In this document: positions 37,576 through 46,804 of the stretch, one piece after another | How positions within the stretch are numbered: the first letter of the stretch is position 1 | How the letters are laid out: each line of letters starts with the position of its first letter | NCBI GenBank assembly: GCA_963757155.1 | Contig: CAVWQS010000025.1 | Span: 3,841-67,840, forward strand | Reading direction: 5' to 3' | Length of the DNA stretch: 64,000 nt | From: DASXQK01 sp963757155 | GTDB taxonomy: Bacteria; Pseudomonadota; Alphaproteobacteria; Dongiales; Dongiaceae | The notes under the pieces: generated by a model | Seen by the model: the letters and a program-made list of their open reading frames with translations, nothing else | What the model was told of the DNA's origin: nothing | Databases searched by the model: none | Made by a program: the position numbers and the translations under genes

Positions 37576-37589
37576 TTGACCTGGATCAA
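37576..37589. promoter_or_regulatory. FNR/FixK-type box upstream of the small conserved protein
   Basis: TTGACCTGGATCAA matches TTGAY-N4-ATCAA. It overlaps the end of acs-GNAT copy 2 and is 57 bp upstream of the gene starting at 37519. Confidence 0.75.
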
Positions 37590-40288
37590 GCGGACGGGAC
37601 GGCGGCGACGGCAGCCGGCGGGCGCCTGCGGCCGTCCGAGGGGTCGATGCTGACCCGCAGCACCCCCTGGCGACCCGGCGCCAGAAGGCGGAAGCCGAGA
37701 TGGCGGCAAAGGTCGAGCATACGGGAATTGTCCGTTAGGACATCGCCGAACAGCTCGCGAATGCCGCGGGCGCCGGCATAGTCGATGATCTGCCCCATGA
37801 GCATCCGGCCGATGCCCCGCGCCGTCATAAAATCCTCCACGACCACGGCGAATTCGGCCTTCTCGCCATCAGGGTCTGCTGAGAGCCGGACGACGCCGTG
37901 GATGTCGGCGATCCGCGCCGAACACCGATCGATCAGCACGAACGCCATCTCGCGGTCATAGTCGATCTGGGTGAGCGGAGCGGCCATGCTGTGGGTCAGG
38001 CGCTTCATGGGGTGGAAGAAGCGCATGCGGATCGTCTCCGGTGACAGCCGGTCGAAGAGGCGCTGCAGTGCCGCCTCGTCCTCCGGCCGGATGGGCCTGA
38101 GGCGTAGCGCGGTCCCGTCTGCGAGGCGCACCTCCTGCTCGAGCTCCGGCGGATACGGCCGGATCGCGAGCCGTGCGCCGGTCCTCGGCCGGTCGGCGAG
38201 TGCGATGCGGGCGTCGAGGGCGATGACCCCCGTCGGGCTTGCCAGAAGCGGGTTGATGTCGATCTCCACCACCTGGTCGAGATCGGTCGTGAGCTGTGAC
38301 AGCTTGACCAGGGTCAGGGCGACGGCGTCGAGATCGACCGGCGGCCGGTCGCGGTAGCCGCGCAGGAGGCGGAAGATCCGCGTCTGCTCGATCATTTCCC
38401 GGGCAAGCGTCATGTTGAGGGGGGAAGGGCCAGGGCGCCGTCGGCCAGCTGCTCCACCGCCACCCCGCCCTGGCCGAACAGCATAACGGGCCCGAACTGG
38501 CAATCCTCGCTCATGCCAAGGATGAGCTCGATGCCGCCGGCACTCTGGATCATGGCTTCGATGGTGAAGCCTTCGATCTGCGCCTCCGGCCGCTGCTCCG
38601 CCACTCGCGCCAGCATGCCCTCGGCGGCGGCTTCGACCTCTGCGGGGGTCTCCAGCCCCAACGCAACCCCGCCGACATCGGATTTGTGCGAGATGTCCGC
38701 GGATAAGATCTTGAGGGCCACGGCCCCGCCGAGCGACAACTGCGGCCTTGGCGGCGCCGGCGGGGTCGCGAGCGATGCCGAGGGCTGGCAGCGGGATATC
38801 ATAGGCCGCAAAGACAGCGCGGGCCTCCGTCCCGGTCAGCAGCCGGCGGCCGGACGCCCGGGCGGCGTCGATCACCGCCACGGCCGCCGCCCGGTCGGGG
38901 CGGAAGCTGTCGGGAACGGAGGGCGGCGTCTGCATGAGCTGGGCGCGGCTGCGCTGCCAGCGCACGAGATGCATGAACCCGCGCACCGCATCCTCCGGAG
39001 TTCATAGGTTGGCACGCCGGCGTCGGCGATCAGATTGCGCGCGGGGCTCGCCGTCGCCTCTCCGACCGAGCTCGTCAGCAGGCAGCACCGGTGTCGGCCG
39101 TGGGCGCGGAGCACCGCCTGGGCCGTCGCCATCCCGTCGGCGACCGCCGTCGGGCAGTTGAGCGCCAGCACCGCGTCGATATCGGGATCGGCGAGCAGGG
39201 GCTCAATGGCGGCCTCATAGCGCGCCGCATCGCGTCGCCGATGATGTACACGGGGTTGCCGCGCGACCACATCGGCGGGCAGCGCAGCATCGAGACGCTT
39301 CATCGTCTCGGGCCCGATCTCGGCAAGGCGCCCGCCCTGGTCGATCAGGGCGTCGGTCGCCAGGATGCCGATGCCGCCGCCATTGGTCAGGATGGCGAGG
39401 CGGTCGCCCGTGAGGGGCCCGGCGTTGGCCAGGGTCTCCGTCGCCGCGAAAAGCTCGGCGAGATCATAGACGCGCAGCACCCCCGCCCGGTGAAAAGCGG
39501 CATAATAGACGGCATCGGCCCCGGCGAGCGCGCCGGTATGAGAGGCGACGGCCTTGGCACCCTCCGCATGGCGGCCCGCCTTGATGGCGATGATCGGCTT
39601 GCTGCGGGCGGCGAAACGCGCGGCCGACATGAATTTCCGGGCATTGCCGATAGTCTCGACGTAGAGCAGCACGGCGGCGATGTCCGGATCGCCGGCCAGA
39701 TAGTTGAGGACATCGGCGAAATCGACATCGCGCCATCTCCCCCATGGAGAGGAGATAGGAAAAGCCGACTCCGCGGGCCGCCGCCCAGTCGATGACCGTG
39801 GTAACGATGGCGCCGGATTGAGCCAAAAAGGCGATGCGCCCGGCCGGGGGCATAAGATGGGCGAACCCGGCATTGAGGCCGATGCCGGGCACCAGCAGCC
39901 CGACGCAGTTGGGGCCCAGCAGGCGCAGCAGATGCGGCCGCGCCGCCTCCCGCAGGGCCTGGGTCAGGGCGGCATCGAATCCGGCGCTGATCACCACCGC
40001 CGCCTTGCAGCCGCGCTCCCCCAGCTCCGCCACCAGGCGGGGTACCGTCGGCGCCGGCGTGGCGATCACGGCAAGCTCCGGCGCCTCGGGCAGGCTGGCA
40101 ATATCCGGGTGACAAATCTCGCCCTGGACGATGTCATGATTCGGGTTGACCAGCATCACCGGGCCGCCGTAGCGGCTCCCCAGCATGTTCCTGACCATGG
40201 TGAAGCCGACGCTTCCCGTATGGTCGCTGGCGCCGATGAGCGCCACGGAGCGGGGTCCCAGCAAATGGTCGAGATTGCGGATGGTCAT
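37586..40288 (-). pseudogene. Acyl-CoA synthetase (NDP-forming)/GNAT fusion, Pat-like, copy 2, frameshifted
   Basis: About 900 residues from ATG 40288 (MTIRNLDHLLGPRSVALIGA). The same domain order as copy 1: CoA-binding fold with LLGPNCVGLLVPG, SHTGALAGAD, ATP-grasp with LKILSADISHKSD and EIDINPLLA, and a GNAT end with ARGIGRMLMGQIIDYA. Shifts are near 39735, 39285, 39232, 39003, 38745 and 38425. It is divergent from mgtA copy 2 with an FNR-like box between, whereas copy 1 converges on its mgtA. The two copies are clearly diverged paralogues, not a fresh duplication. Confidence 0.85.
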
Positions 40289-40361
40289 GTTCGACGTTCT
40301 GCGCCCTTGAGGTCGGGGTGGGCAATGGAAAGATGGATGACAGCTCCTCGGGCGGGCACCG

Positions 40362-40375
40362 TTGAGCTGAATCAA
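40362..40375. promoter_or_regulatory. FNR-like box between acs-GNAT copy 2 and mgtA copy 2
   Basis: TTGAGCTGAATCAA has one mismatch to TTGAY-N4-ATCAA. It is 74 bp upstream of the acs-GNAT start, the same distance as the box of copy 1, and 179 bp from the mgtA start. Confidence 0.65.
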
Positions 40376-40553
40376 TGGGAAGATCGGTGCGGGCCGGTTT
40401 GAATGCAGCTCAATGAGCCGCGGCCCATCCGGTGTCTGCTTCACCGCGGTTGCAGCCTTTGGCCGCGGAGAGGGAGGCTCATGCGTCAGGATGTCGAGAA
40501 GTCCCGGCTGTCCGCGACCAGCGCAGGGCGAAGCAGCACGGAGCGAACCGGAA

Positions 40554-43111
40554 ATGAGCGAAGCCGAAGCCCGCAGCGATTTCTGGCAGCAGCCCTTGGC
40601 TGAGCTCGAACGCCGGCTGGGCAGCGGGCCGCACGGCCTCGCCTCGGAGGAGGCCGCCCGGCGCCTGCTGCGTCACGGCCCCAACCTCATCGGCGCCCAG
40701 GGGCGCCAGAGCCTTCTGCGCAAGGCGGCGGCCCGGCTGCGCAACCCCCTGGTCCTGATCCTCATCGGCGCCGCCCTGATCTCGGCCGTTACCGCGGAGA
40801 TCGGCAGCTTCGCCATCATCTCCATGGTCGTCCTGATGAGCGTCATCCTCGACAGCCTACAGGAGCACAGGGCCGAGACGGCGGCGGACCGCCTGAAGGC
40901 CGCCGTCGCCCTGACGGAGCAGGTCCTGCGCGACGGCCGCGAGGCCACGATCAAGGCCGAGGCCGTCGTCCCCGGCGATATCGTCCTGCTGGCCGCCGGC
41001 GATCTCGTTCCGGCGGATGGAAGGCTGATCGAAACCAAGGACTTCTTCGTCAACGAAGCCCTGCTGACCGGGGAATCCTATCCGACCGAGAAGCATGCTA
41101 TTCCCGAGGGCGTGCCGGCAGAGGAGGTCGCCGGCGCCGTCAACGCCGCCTTCATGGGAAGTTCCGTCGTCAGCGGCACCGCGGCGCTCCTCGTCGTCGC
41201 GACCGGTGCTGCGACCGAGCTCGGCGAGATCAGCGGCACCTTGCGGCGCCGGCCGCCGCCGGCGGCTCTGGAGCAGGGAATCCACGAATTCGGCATGCTG
41301 CTCGTACGCATCACCATGCTGCTGGTGCTGTTCGTGCTGCTGATCAATCTCCTGTTCCACCGTCCACTGCTCGAGAGCTTCCTGTTCGCCCTCGCGCTGG
41401 CCGTCGGGCTGACGCCGGAGCTGCTGCCCATGGTGGTCTCCGTGACCTTGTCGCGCGGCGCCATGCGGATGGCGCGCGAGAAGCGTCCTCGTCAAGCGTC
41501 TCGGCGCGATCCACGACCTCGGCAGCATGGAGTGCTCTGCACCGACAAGACGGGGACATTGACGGAGGCGCGGATCCGGCTCGATCCGGCACATCGGCAT
41601 ATCGGGCGATGAAAGCCGCCATGTCCTGGATCTGGCCTGGCTCAACAGTCATTTCGAGACTGGGCTGAGAAGCCCCTGGACAAGGCCATCCTGGGGCATG
41701 GCGGCGCCGACGGTGCTGGCTGGACCAAGCTCGACGAGATGCCGTTCGATTTCGAGCGCCGCCGGGTGTCGGTCCTGGTGCGAGAAGGCCGGCCGCCGCA
41801 TCCTGGTCGTCAAGGGCGCGCTGGAGGATGTGCTCCGGCTCTCGAGCCACTACGAGGCGCCGGACTGGCAATTCCGCGGCCTCGATGCGGCGGCGGCGGA
41901 GAAGGCCAAGGCGCTTTCGATTCCCTGGGGTCGGAGGGATTCCGCGTCCTGGGCATCGCCTGGCGCGAGACGGCGCCCGATCACGCCCATGCCGTGGTCG
42001 GCGACGAGCAGGAGCTGATCTTCGCCGGCTTCGCGGCCTTCCTGGACCCGCCCAAGAAGGGTCGTCGAGGCGGCCCTCGCAAACCTCGGCGCAGCGGCAT
42101 CGCCGTGAAGATCCTGACCGGCGACAACGAGCGGGTCGACGCAGCACCTCTGCGCCGAGCTCGACATCCCGTCGACGGGCATGCTCACCGGCGCCGAGCA
42201 TGGCGAGCCATGGAGCGACAAGCGCTCGAGCGCCCGCGTCGAGCGGCACGACGATCTTCTGCCGCGTCACGCCGGCGCAGAAGAACCGCATCATCCTGGC
42301 CCTCAAGCGCCGCGGCCACGTCGTCGGCTTCCTGGGCGACGGCATCAACGATGCGCCGGCGCTGCACAGCGCGGACGTCGGCATCTCCGTCGATGGCGCC
42401 GTGGACGTCGCCAAGGATGCCGCCGACATCATCCTGCTCGAGCGCGATCTGGCGGTTCTGCGAGCGCGGCGTGCGCGAAGGCCGGCGGACCTTCGGCAAC
42501 GTCATGAAGTACGTGATCATGGGGACGAGCTCGAACTTCGGGAACATGTTCTGCATGGCGGGTGCCGCCCTCGTCCTGCCGTTCCTGCCCATGCTGTCCT
42601 GTCCAGATTCTGCTGAACAACTTCCTCTACGATCTGTCGGAGATCGCCATCCCGACGGATCACGTCGATCGACGGAAGCCATGGCGCACGCCGCCGCATT
42701 GGAATATCCGCTTCATCCGCAACTTCATGCTGGTGCATCGGGCCCGGTCAGCTCGCTCTTCGACTTCCTCGACCTTCGGCATCCTGCTCCGTCGTCTTCC
42801 ACGCCGGCGAGGCGCTCTTCCAGACGGGCTGGTTCGTCGAGTCCCTGGCGACCCAGGTGCTGGTGATCTTCGTCATCCGGACCCGGCGCAACCCGCTGCG
42901 AAGCCGCCCCAGCCGTTCTCTCATGATCGCCGCGGTGACGGTCGTCACCCTCGCCGTCCTGCTGCCCTTCACGCCGCTCGGCCGATGGTTCGGGTTTGTC
43001 GCACCGCCCGTCACGCTCCTGCTGACCCTCGCCGCCATGCTTCTCTGCTACCTGACCCTGGCCGAAATCGTGAAGCGCGGGTTCTACCGCCTGCTGGCGC
43101 GTCGCGCCTAG
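40554..43111 (+). pseudogene. mgtA: Mg2+-transporting P-type ATPase (MgtA/MgtB-like), copy 2, many frameshifts
   Basis: The first 310 residues are intact (MSEAEARSDFWQQPLAELER, LTGESYPTEKHA, GLTPELLPMVVSV). From 41485 on, some ten single-base shifts scatter the rest: DKTGTLTEA, the nucleotide domain KGALEDVLRL, LTGDNERV, GDGINDAPALH, FGNVMKYVIMGTSSNFGNMF and the last helices ending YRLLARRA. Every catalytic motif is preserved, and the shifts differ from those of copy 1. Start chosen by alignment with copy 1. The pump imports Mg2+. Either two independently broken genes or one error-prone sequence region. Confidence 0.85.
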
Positions 43112-43682
43112 GGCATCTCCCTGTCGCGGCTTCCATCACGGACATCTCGCGCCAGCTGTCCTCCCGGACAGCGGACCAGAAGGGGTCCCCGTTTGATTCG
43201 AGCTCGAAGCGGAGAATGCAGCGTCCGAAAACGGCTACAAGAACTCGATCTGGGCTCCAGCCCCTCAGTGCCAAAGGCGTCAAGGGACTCAATTTTACAT
43301 TCGCCATGCTGATGTCGCGGAAATAGTTCACCAGATCGCCCCATGGATCGGTAAGGCGGGCGATGGCCGCAAATGAATTTAGATTGACCGTCCATCAGGG
43401 ACGCTTGAGCTATGCGCGTAGGCACCGTCGGTCTAGTCACGCCGGATGCGTGACCGTCGCACTTCTTAGCTGTGCCTCGGCCGCTGTCATCCAATCCCCG
43501 GCGCCCTCGTGACGGGGCGGCCTCCGAAGGGTGATGGTGAAACTCACTGGAATTTTCAACCAATCATTTCGGCGGCGGTCCAGAGAACGTCCGCCGGCGC
43601 CCCGCCGGCAGGCAGGCGCTGCCAGGTCATGGGGCCGGTGGAGAGGGTGAGCTGGTCACCCGGGGGGCGTCGACCGGCGACT
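43112..43682. other. 570 bp without a recognised gene
   Basis: A minus-strand frame around 43420-43125 contains AAIARLTDPWGDLVNYFRD and WSAVREDSWREM, which look protein-like and faintly resemble the end of a glyoxalase/VOC domain, but no start or complete domain is visible. The mgtA2 end and uspA2 end converge here. I see no RNA gene or clear terminator. Confidence 0.3.
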
Positions 43683-44135
43683 TCAGGAAACGATTAAGCA
43701 CGGAATGCCGACGAGTTGGACAACCTTCTGCGAAACACTGCCTAGCAACAGCCCCGATAGCTTGCCCGTGCCGCGCCGACCTAGCACCACGAGGTCTACC
43801 CGGCGCGCCTTAGCGATGGACACGATGATCTCTGCGGGATCACCGATCTCGCACAAGGTCTCCACTTCGGCCACGGCCTTCTCCTTCGCGCATGCCTCCG
43901 CCGGCTTCATAACATCTCGACCGCATTGCTGAAGTATCTCGTACTCGGTCCGCTCCAGGTGCTCCATGCGGGCCAGATTGGCCAGCTCGTTCCGAACCTT
44001 CCCATCGTAGATAGGAGGCACTATGTGGAGAATTAGAAGCTTCGCTCCGTATTGGCCGGCTAGGTCGCATGCCATTACTGTGGTCCGGGCAGCATGCTCC
44101 GATGTGTCCAAAGCCACCAAGATTGTTCGAAACAT
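43683..44135 (-). CDS. Universal stress protein, single UspA domain, copy 2
   Basis: An intact 150-residue protein from ATG 44135 with GGAGGGG nearby. It starts MFRTILVALDTSEHAARTT and ends with the ATP-binding motif VLGRRGTGKLSGLLLGSVSQ. It is related to the protein at 12732 (same VRNELANLARMEH helix), forming another pair between the two ends of the accessory region. The palindrome at 44172-44190 lies about 40 bp upstream. Confidence 0.9.
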   Translation of the reverse strand: MFRTILVALDTSEHAARTTVMACDLAGQYGAKLLILHIVPPIYDGKVRNELANLARMEHLERTEYEILQQCGRDVMKPAEACAKEKAVAEVETLCEIGDPAEIIVSIAKARRVDLVVLGRRGTGKLSGLLLGSVSQKVVQLVGIPCLIVS

Positions 44136-44171
44136 AACCCCCTCCAGAGTGTCATCGGAGGTGGATATCAC

Positions 44172-44190
44172 CTGCTAGGCAGTCTAGCAG
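44172..44190. promoter_or_regulatory. Palindromic operator candidate upstream of uspA copy 2
   Basis: CTGCTAG-GCAGT-CTAGCAG has perfect 7-bp arms and lies 37 bp upstream of the start codon. It is unlike the FNR boxes, so uspA copy 2 may respond to another regulator. Confidence 0.35.
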
Positions 44191-44529
44191 TACACTATAA
44201 GGAACGGCCACTGCAAGAGAACCTCGAATGGACAAGAGGCGAACCTGCGGTGGCCTCTGGAGTGAGAACTGCGACAATCGAACGTTGGGCAGCAGTAACG
44301 CGGTGCAGCGCTGATGAACAACGGAGGGGGCGACCCTGGCAGACCCGGACGGGGAAGCGACAGCGCCCCATTACCATCCTGAGCGATTTCGGCGAACATA
44401 GGAAAAGGAATTTGCTATGGCTCGATCTGGAAGAGCCTCAGCGGTGTCACTCCAGGAGATCAGCAGGAGAGGTGACGCGTCGTTAGCCAGAAAGCCGCCT
44501 ACGCTAGTTGTCCTTATCGGAAATCAAAT
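44191..44529. other. Non-coding stretch, nothing recognised
   Basis: No frame here has a recognisable domain, start signal or codon pattern. It separates uspA copy 2 from a transposase tail and probably contains part of the uspA promoter at its left edge. Confidence 0.4.
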
Positions 44530-44722
44530 CCGACGTATTGCTGATGCAGTCCACCGAGATGCGGCTTCGCGAAAATAGTCCGACGCCTTGAACGTCGCGC
44601 GAAACGGGCGCGTCCTTGTTCAGTGACAGATGCCTGCGGGCCTCATTGTAGTACGTCGTGTACGATAGCAGCAGGTGCTGAAGATGACGCTCGCCAAGTA
44701 CCAGGACACGGTTAGATAGCGG
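44530..44722 (-). pseudogene. Integrase-core transposase tail fragment (family T, copy 3)
   Basis: On the minus strand the frame reads VLVLGERHLQHLLLSYTTYY followed by NEARRHLSLNKDAP, the C-terminal end of the same transposase family seen at 15404 and 18244, and finishes with the LHQQY-like element tail. Its upstream end coincides with the outer edge of terminase repeat B, which suggests that the cassette landed in, or was cut from, this element. Confidence 0.72.
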
Positions 44723-44723
44723 T

Positions 44724-45623
44724 CCTCGAGCTTGCCGGTTTTCCCGTCGGGAACCTCCTTCGAGAGGCCGGCCAGCGCCGATGGCGTTTGCACGAGCGAA
44801 TCCGCGCGCCTGCGCCGAATGCCGGAAGGTGGGCGTGAAGTATGTTTCGGCAAGGGACGGAAAACCGGGGGGGGTAATTTATTTTTTTTAATGAGTTCAG
44901 GGACCGGGGCTACCAGCACAATTTTCTCAAAACGGAGTTTGGGCTTTTCGGATCGGCAGGGTTCCGGCATCTTGCTCCGCATGGGAAAGCGCGGGCCACG
45001 GCCTCAGCCGACGACGTTGAAAGCCTTACGCGGGACGATCAGGACGCCGGATCGCCGCCGCGGCCCCGATGCGCTGGCCCCGGGCGGCCGGCTCGTCGCG
45101 CCGAAGTATTTCACTGCCGTCATGCGGAAGCGCTGGCGGCAAATCCTCCGCGATGCCCCGTTGAATGTGCTGCGCCCCATCGATAGCGCGATCCTGACCG
45201 ATTTCGTGGTCAATGAAGCACTCGCCGAGCAAGCACTTGCCGAGTGCGGGGGCGAGCTCGTAGTGGAGGGCGAAAAGGCCAAGGCGCGAAACCCGTATCT
45301 GCTCGTCTACTTCAAGGCGATCGAGGCGAAGCGCGCGGCGATGCGCGAGCTCGGTTTCACCCCGAGCGCGCGCGTCGGCTTGCCGATCGACGACAGCGGC
45401 GCGGCCGACCCTGAGGATGAGCGATGGCGACGGCTCCTGGAGCTCGCGGAGAGAGGCAAGGCCGAGCGCGCCCTCCTCATTAAGCGCAGCAAGCGGCGCA
45501 AGGCGAAGGTCGCAGCGGAGGACACCGCCCTCATCAAGGCCACGCCGGCGTCCTCGCAGCCGCAATGAGTTCCTACCTTTCCGCCGAAGTCATTGACGGA
45601 CGCCCTCGCATAGGCGCCCGCCA
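44724..45623 (+). repeat. Terminase cassette repeat B (inverted copy of repeat A)
   Basis: The plus-strand counterpart of 3852-4724: an untranslated leader of about 255 bp, the terminase small subunit gene and the first codons of a downstream frame. The leaders share CTTGCCGGTTTT, GGCGTGAAGTATGTTTCGGC, a G-run of 7-8, a T-run, and GAGTTCAGGGACCGGGGCTA. The two leaders differ by scattered substitutions and small indels, so the copies are not brand new. Confidence 0.75.
44981..45568 (+). CDS. Phage terminase small subunit, P27 family, copy B (orphan)
   Basis: The 195-residue protein begins MGKRGPRPQPTTLKALRGT; the open frame extends upstream through the leader but the conserved start is ATG 44981. 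P27 core segments are identical or nearly so to copy A (RQILRDAPLNVLRPIDSAI, NPYLLVYFKAIEAKRAAMRE). The C-terminal 35 residues differ (KRSKRRKAKVAAEDTAL). The stop overlaps the next ATG as ATGA, as in phage terS-terL operons, but no large subunit follows. Confidence 0.9.
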   Translation: MGKRGPRPQPTTLKALRGTIRTPDRRRGPDALAPGGRLVAPKYFTAVMRKRWRQILRDAPLNVLRPIDSAILTDFVVNEALAEQALAECGGELVVEGEKAKARNPYLLVYFKAIEAKRAAMRELGFTPSARVGLPIDDSGAADPEDERWRRLLELAERGKAERALLIKRSKRRKAKVAAEDTALIKATPASSQPQ

Positions 45624-45777
45624 GCGCCTTGCCGACCTACCCCTGCGCAAACCGCCTACGGAGGCCGTACAGAGGCGATCAGCCCGGAGGCTGGAAAGAA
45701 ACTGCCTTGACGCCCCAGATTCCCCTGTCGGAGCGCCGGGCGGGCTTCTGGGCCTAATTCCGGGGTTCTTATTGTGA
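45565..45777 (+). pseudogene. Possible stub of a terminase large subunit
   Basis: The frame overlapping the terS stop reads MSSYLSAEVIDGRPRIGARQ followed by RLADL, which resembles the opening of P27-linked large subunits (an aromatic residue, a short helix, D-G-x-I/P, then R-L-A). Homology between the two cassettes covers only its first 15-20 codons; in cassette A the same codons read IFAEAID and stop. The rest of the 70 codons look unrelated. I consider it a remnant. Confidence 0.4.
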
Positions 45778-45847
45778 GTCGAACCGTACGCCGGAATAAG
45801 GCCTATTCAGCTAACTAGTTGAAATCACAGATATAATATCGATAAAG

Positions 45848-45899
45848 TGGTTGCGGGGGTGGATTTGAACCTACGACCTTCAGGTTATGAGCCCGACGT
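45848..45899 (-). other. 3' half of an initiator tRNA-Met, remnant (attachment-site scar)
   Basis: Read on the minus strand the segment runs from the anticodon stem (CGTCGGGCTCATAACC) through a T-loop (GGTTCAAATCC) to a CCCGCAACCA end. One base is missing in the T stem and the 5' half of the tRNA is absent. Such 3' halves are left by elements that integrate into tRNA genes. Confidence 0.75.
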
Positions 45900-46034
45900 G
45901 AAGGCACGGCATCGCTGATTTCCTAAAGAAAGGAGGCGCGGAGCCACCCTTCCAATTCCAGACCTAAACACCTGTATTCCAATCCGCGTCATGTTGAGAT
46001 GAAGGAGTACAGACGGTATTCAATTCAAAAAAAT

Positions 46035-46107
46035 TTGGAAAATTTTCGCGAGGTGGTCACCCGATCATGCCTTGGAGGCAGTACTCGTCCCCCACCTCCC
46101 TACCCCC
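46035..46107. repeat. 72-bp repeat next to the tRNA scars, unit 1
   Basis: Shares TT(A/G)GAAAAT-TCGCGAGG-GGT-ACCCG and CCCCCACCTCCCTA-CCCC with 46301-46372, with a variable centre. Both units follow a half-tRNA on the same side. Confidence 0.65.
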
Positions 46108-46212
46108 TTGTTGTCCATCACCGTCCCCACGCGTCCAGGGACACCTTTTCCGTATTATCTCCGTACGAACCAGCAAGTGACTTCAAACGTCTTGCCAAGC
46201 TATTGATTTTGT

Positions 46213-46262
46213 TGGCGTCCCCTAGGGGATTCGAACCCCTGTTACCGCCGTGAGAGGGCGAG
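46213..46262 (-). other. 3' half of a tRNA-Glu, remnant (attachment-site scar)
   Basis: On the minus strand GCCCTCTCACGGCGGTAACA is followed by the T arm GGGGTTCGAATCCCC and the acceptor end TAGGGGACGCCA: tRNA-Glu (anticodon CTC) from the anticodon loop to CCA. Pairing on the 5' side of the anticodon stem is lost. It is the second half-tRNA in 400 bp in the same orientation. Confidence 0.8.
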
Positions 46263-46300
46263 GTTCTACGAGCACCCAGAGTGGCGCGTCTCCCGAACTT

Positions 46301-46372
46301 TTAGAAAATCTCGCGAGGGGGTAACCCGCTTCGATGAGGCGATAGAATTGCCGCCCCCACCTCCCTATCCCC
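46301..46372. repeat. 72-bp repeat next to the tRNA scars, unit 2
   Basis: Counterpart of 46035-46107. The minus strand is G-rich (GGGGATAGGGAGGTGGGGG) beside an imperfect GGGTAACCCG palindrome, which would fit a protein- or structure-recognition site of an integrated element. Confidence 0.65.
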
Positions 46373-46562
46373 GCGCTCTTTTGGCCACTGATCGGGATCT
46401 CGGCCGTAACCTCCCTGACGTGCGTTCGCGATCACCTCAGAGCAGGATTTGCAGCGGGGGGCACCTGGCGGCAAAGGCAGCCCATGGTTGCCTGGCGCTA
46501 GCTATGTGCTAGCTAAGTCCGGGGTGGCTTGTCGAAGAATACCCTTAACACCTTGAAATAAT

Positions 46563-46639
<77 letters not shown>

Positions 46640-46804
46640 ATGCCGCGGGAACCGGCCGCACCATAGCGAAAGGCGGATTGGGGGTAAAGCGGGCTGCGCA
46701 AGGGCGCCGGACCCCGCAGCCAAAGCTTGCGCCCCATCCCGCCGAGGACAATTATTCGCCGAAAGAACGGGGGCCGGGGCCGAGCATAGACCCCGGATGG
46801 GGGA

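Noticed and set aside
3852..45623. The idea that the whole 40-kb segment is an intact prophage
   Set aside because: Apart from the terminase small subunits there is no portal, capsid, tail, lysis or integrase gene between the repeats; the content is metabolic and stress genes.
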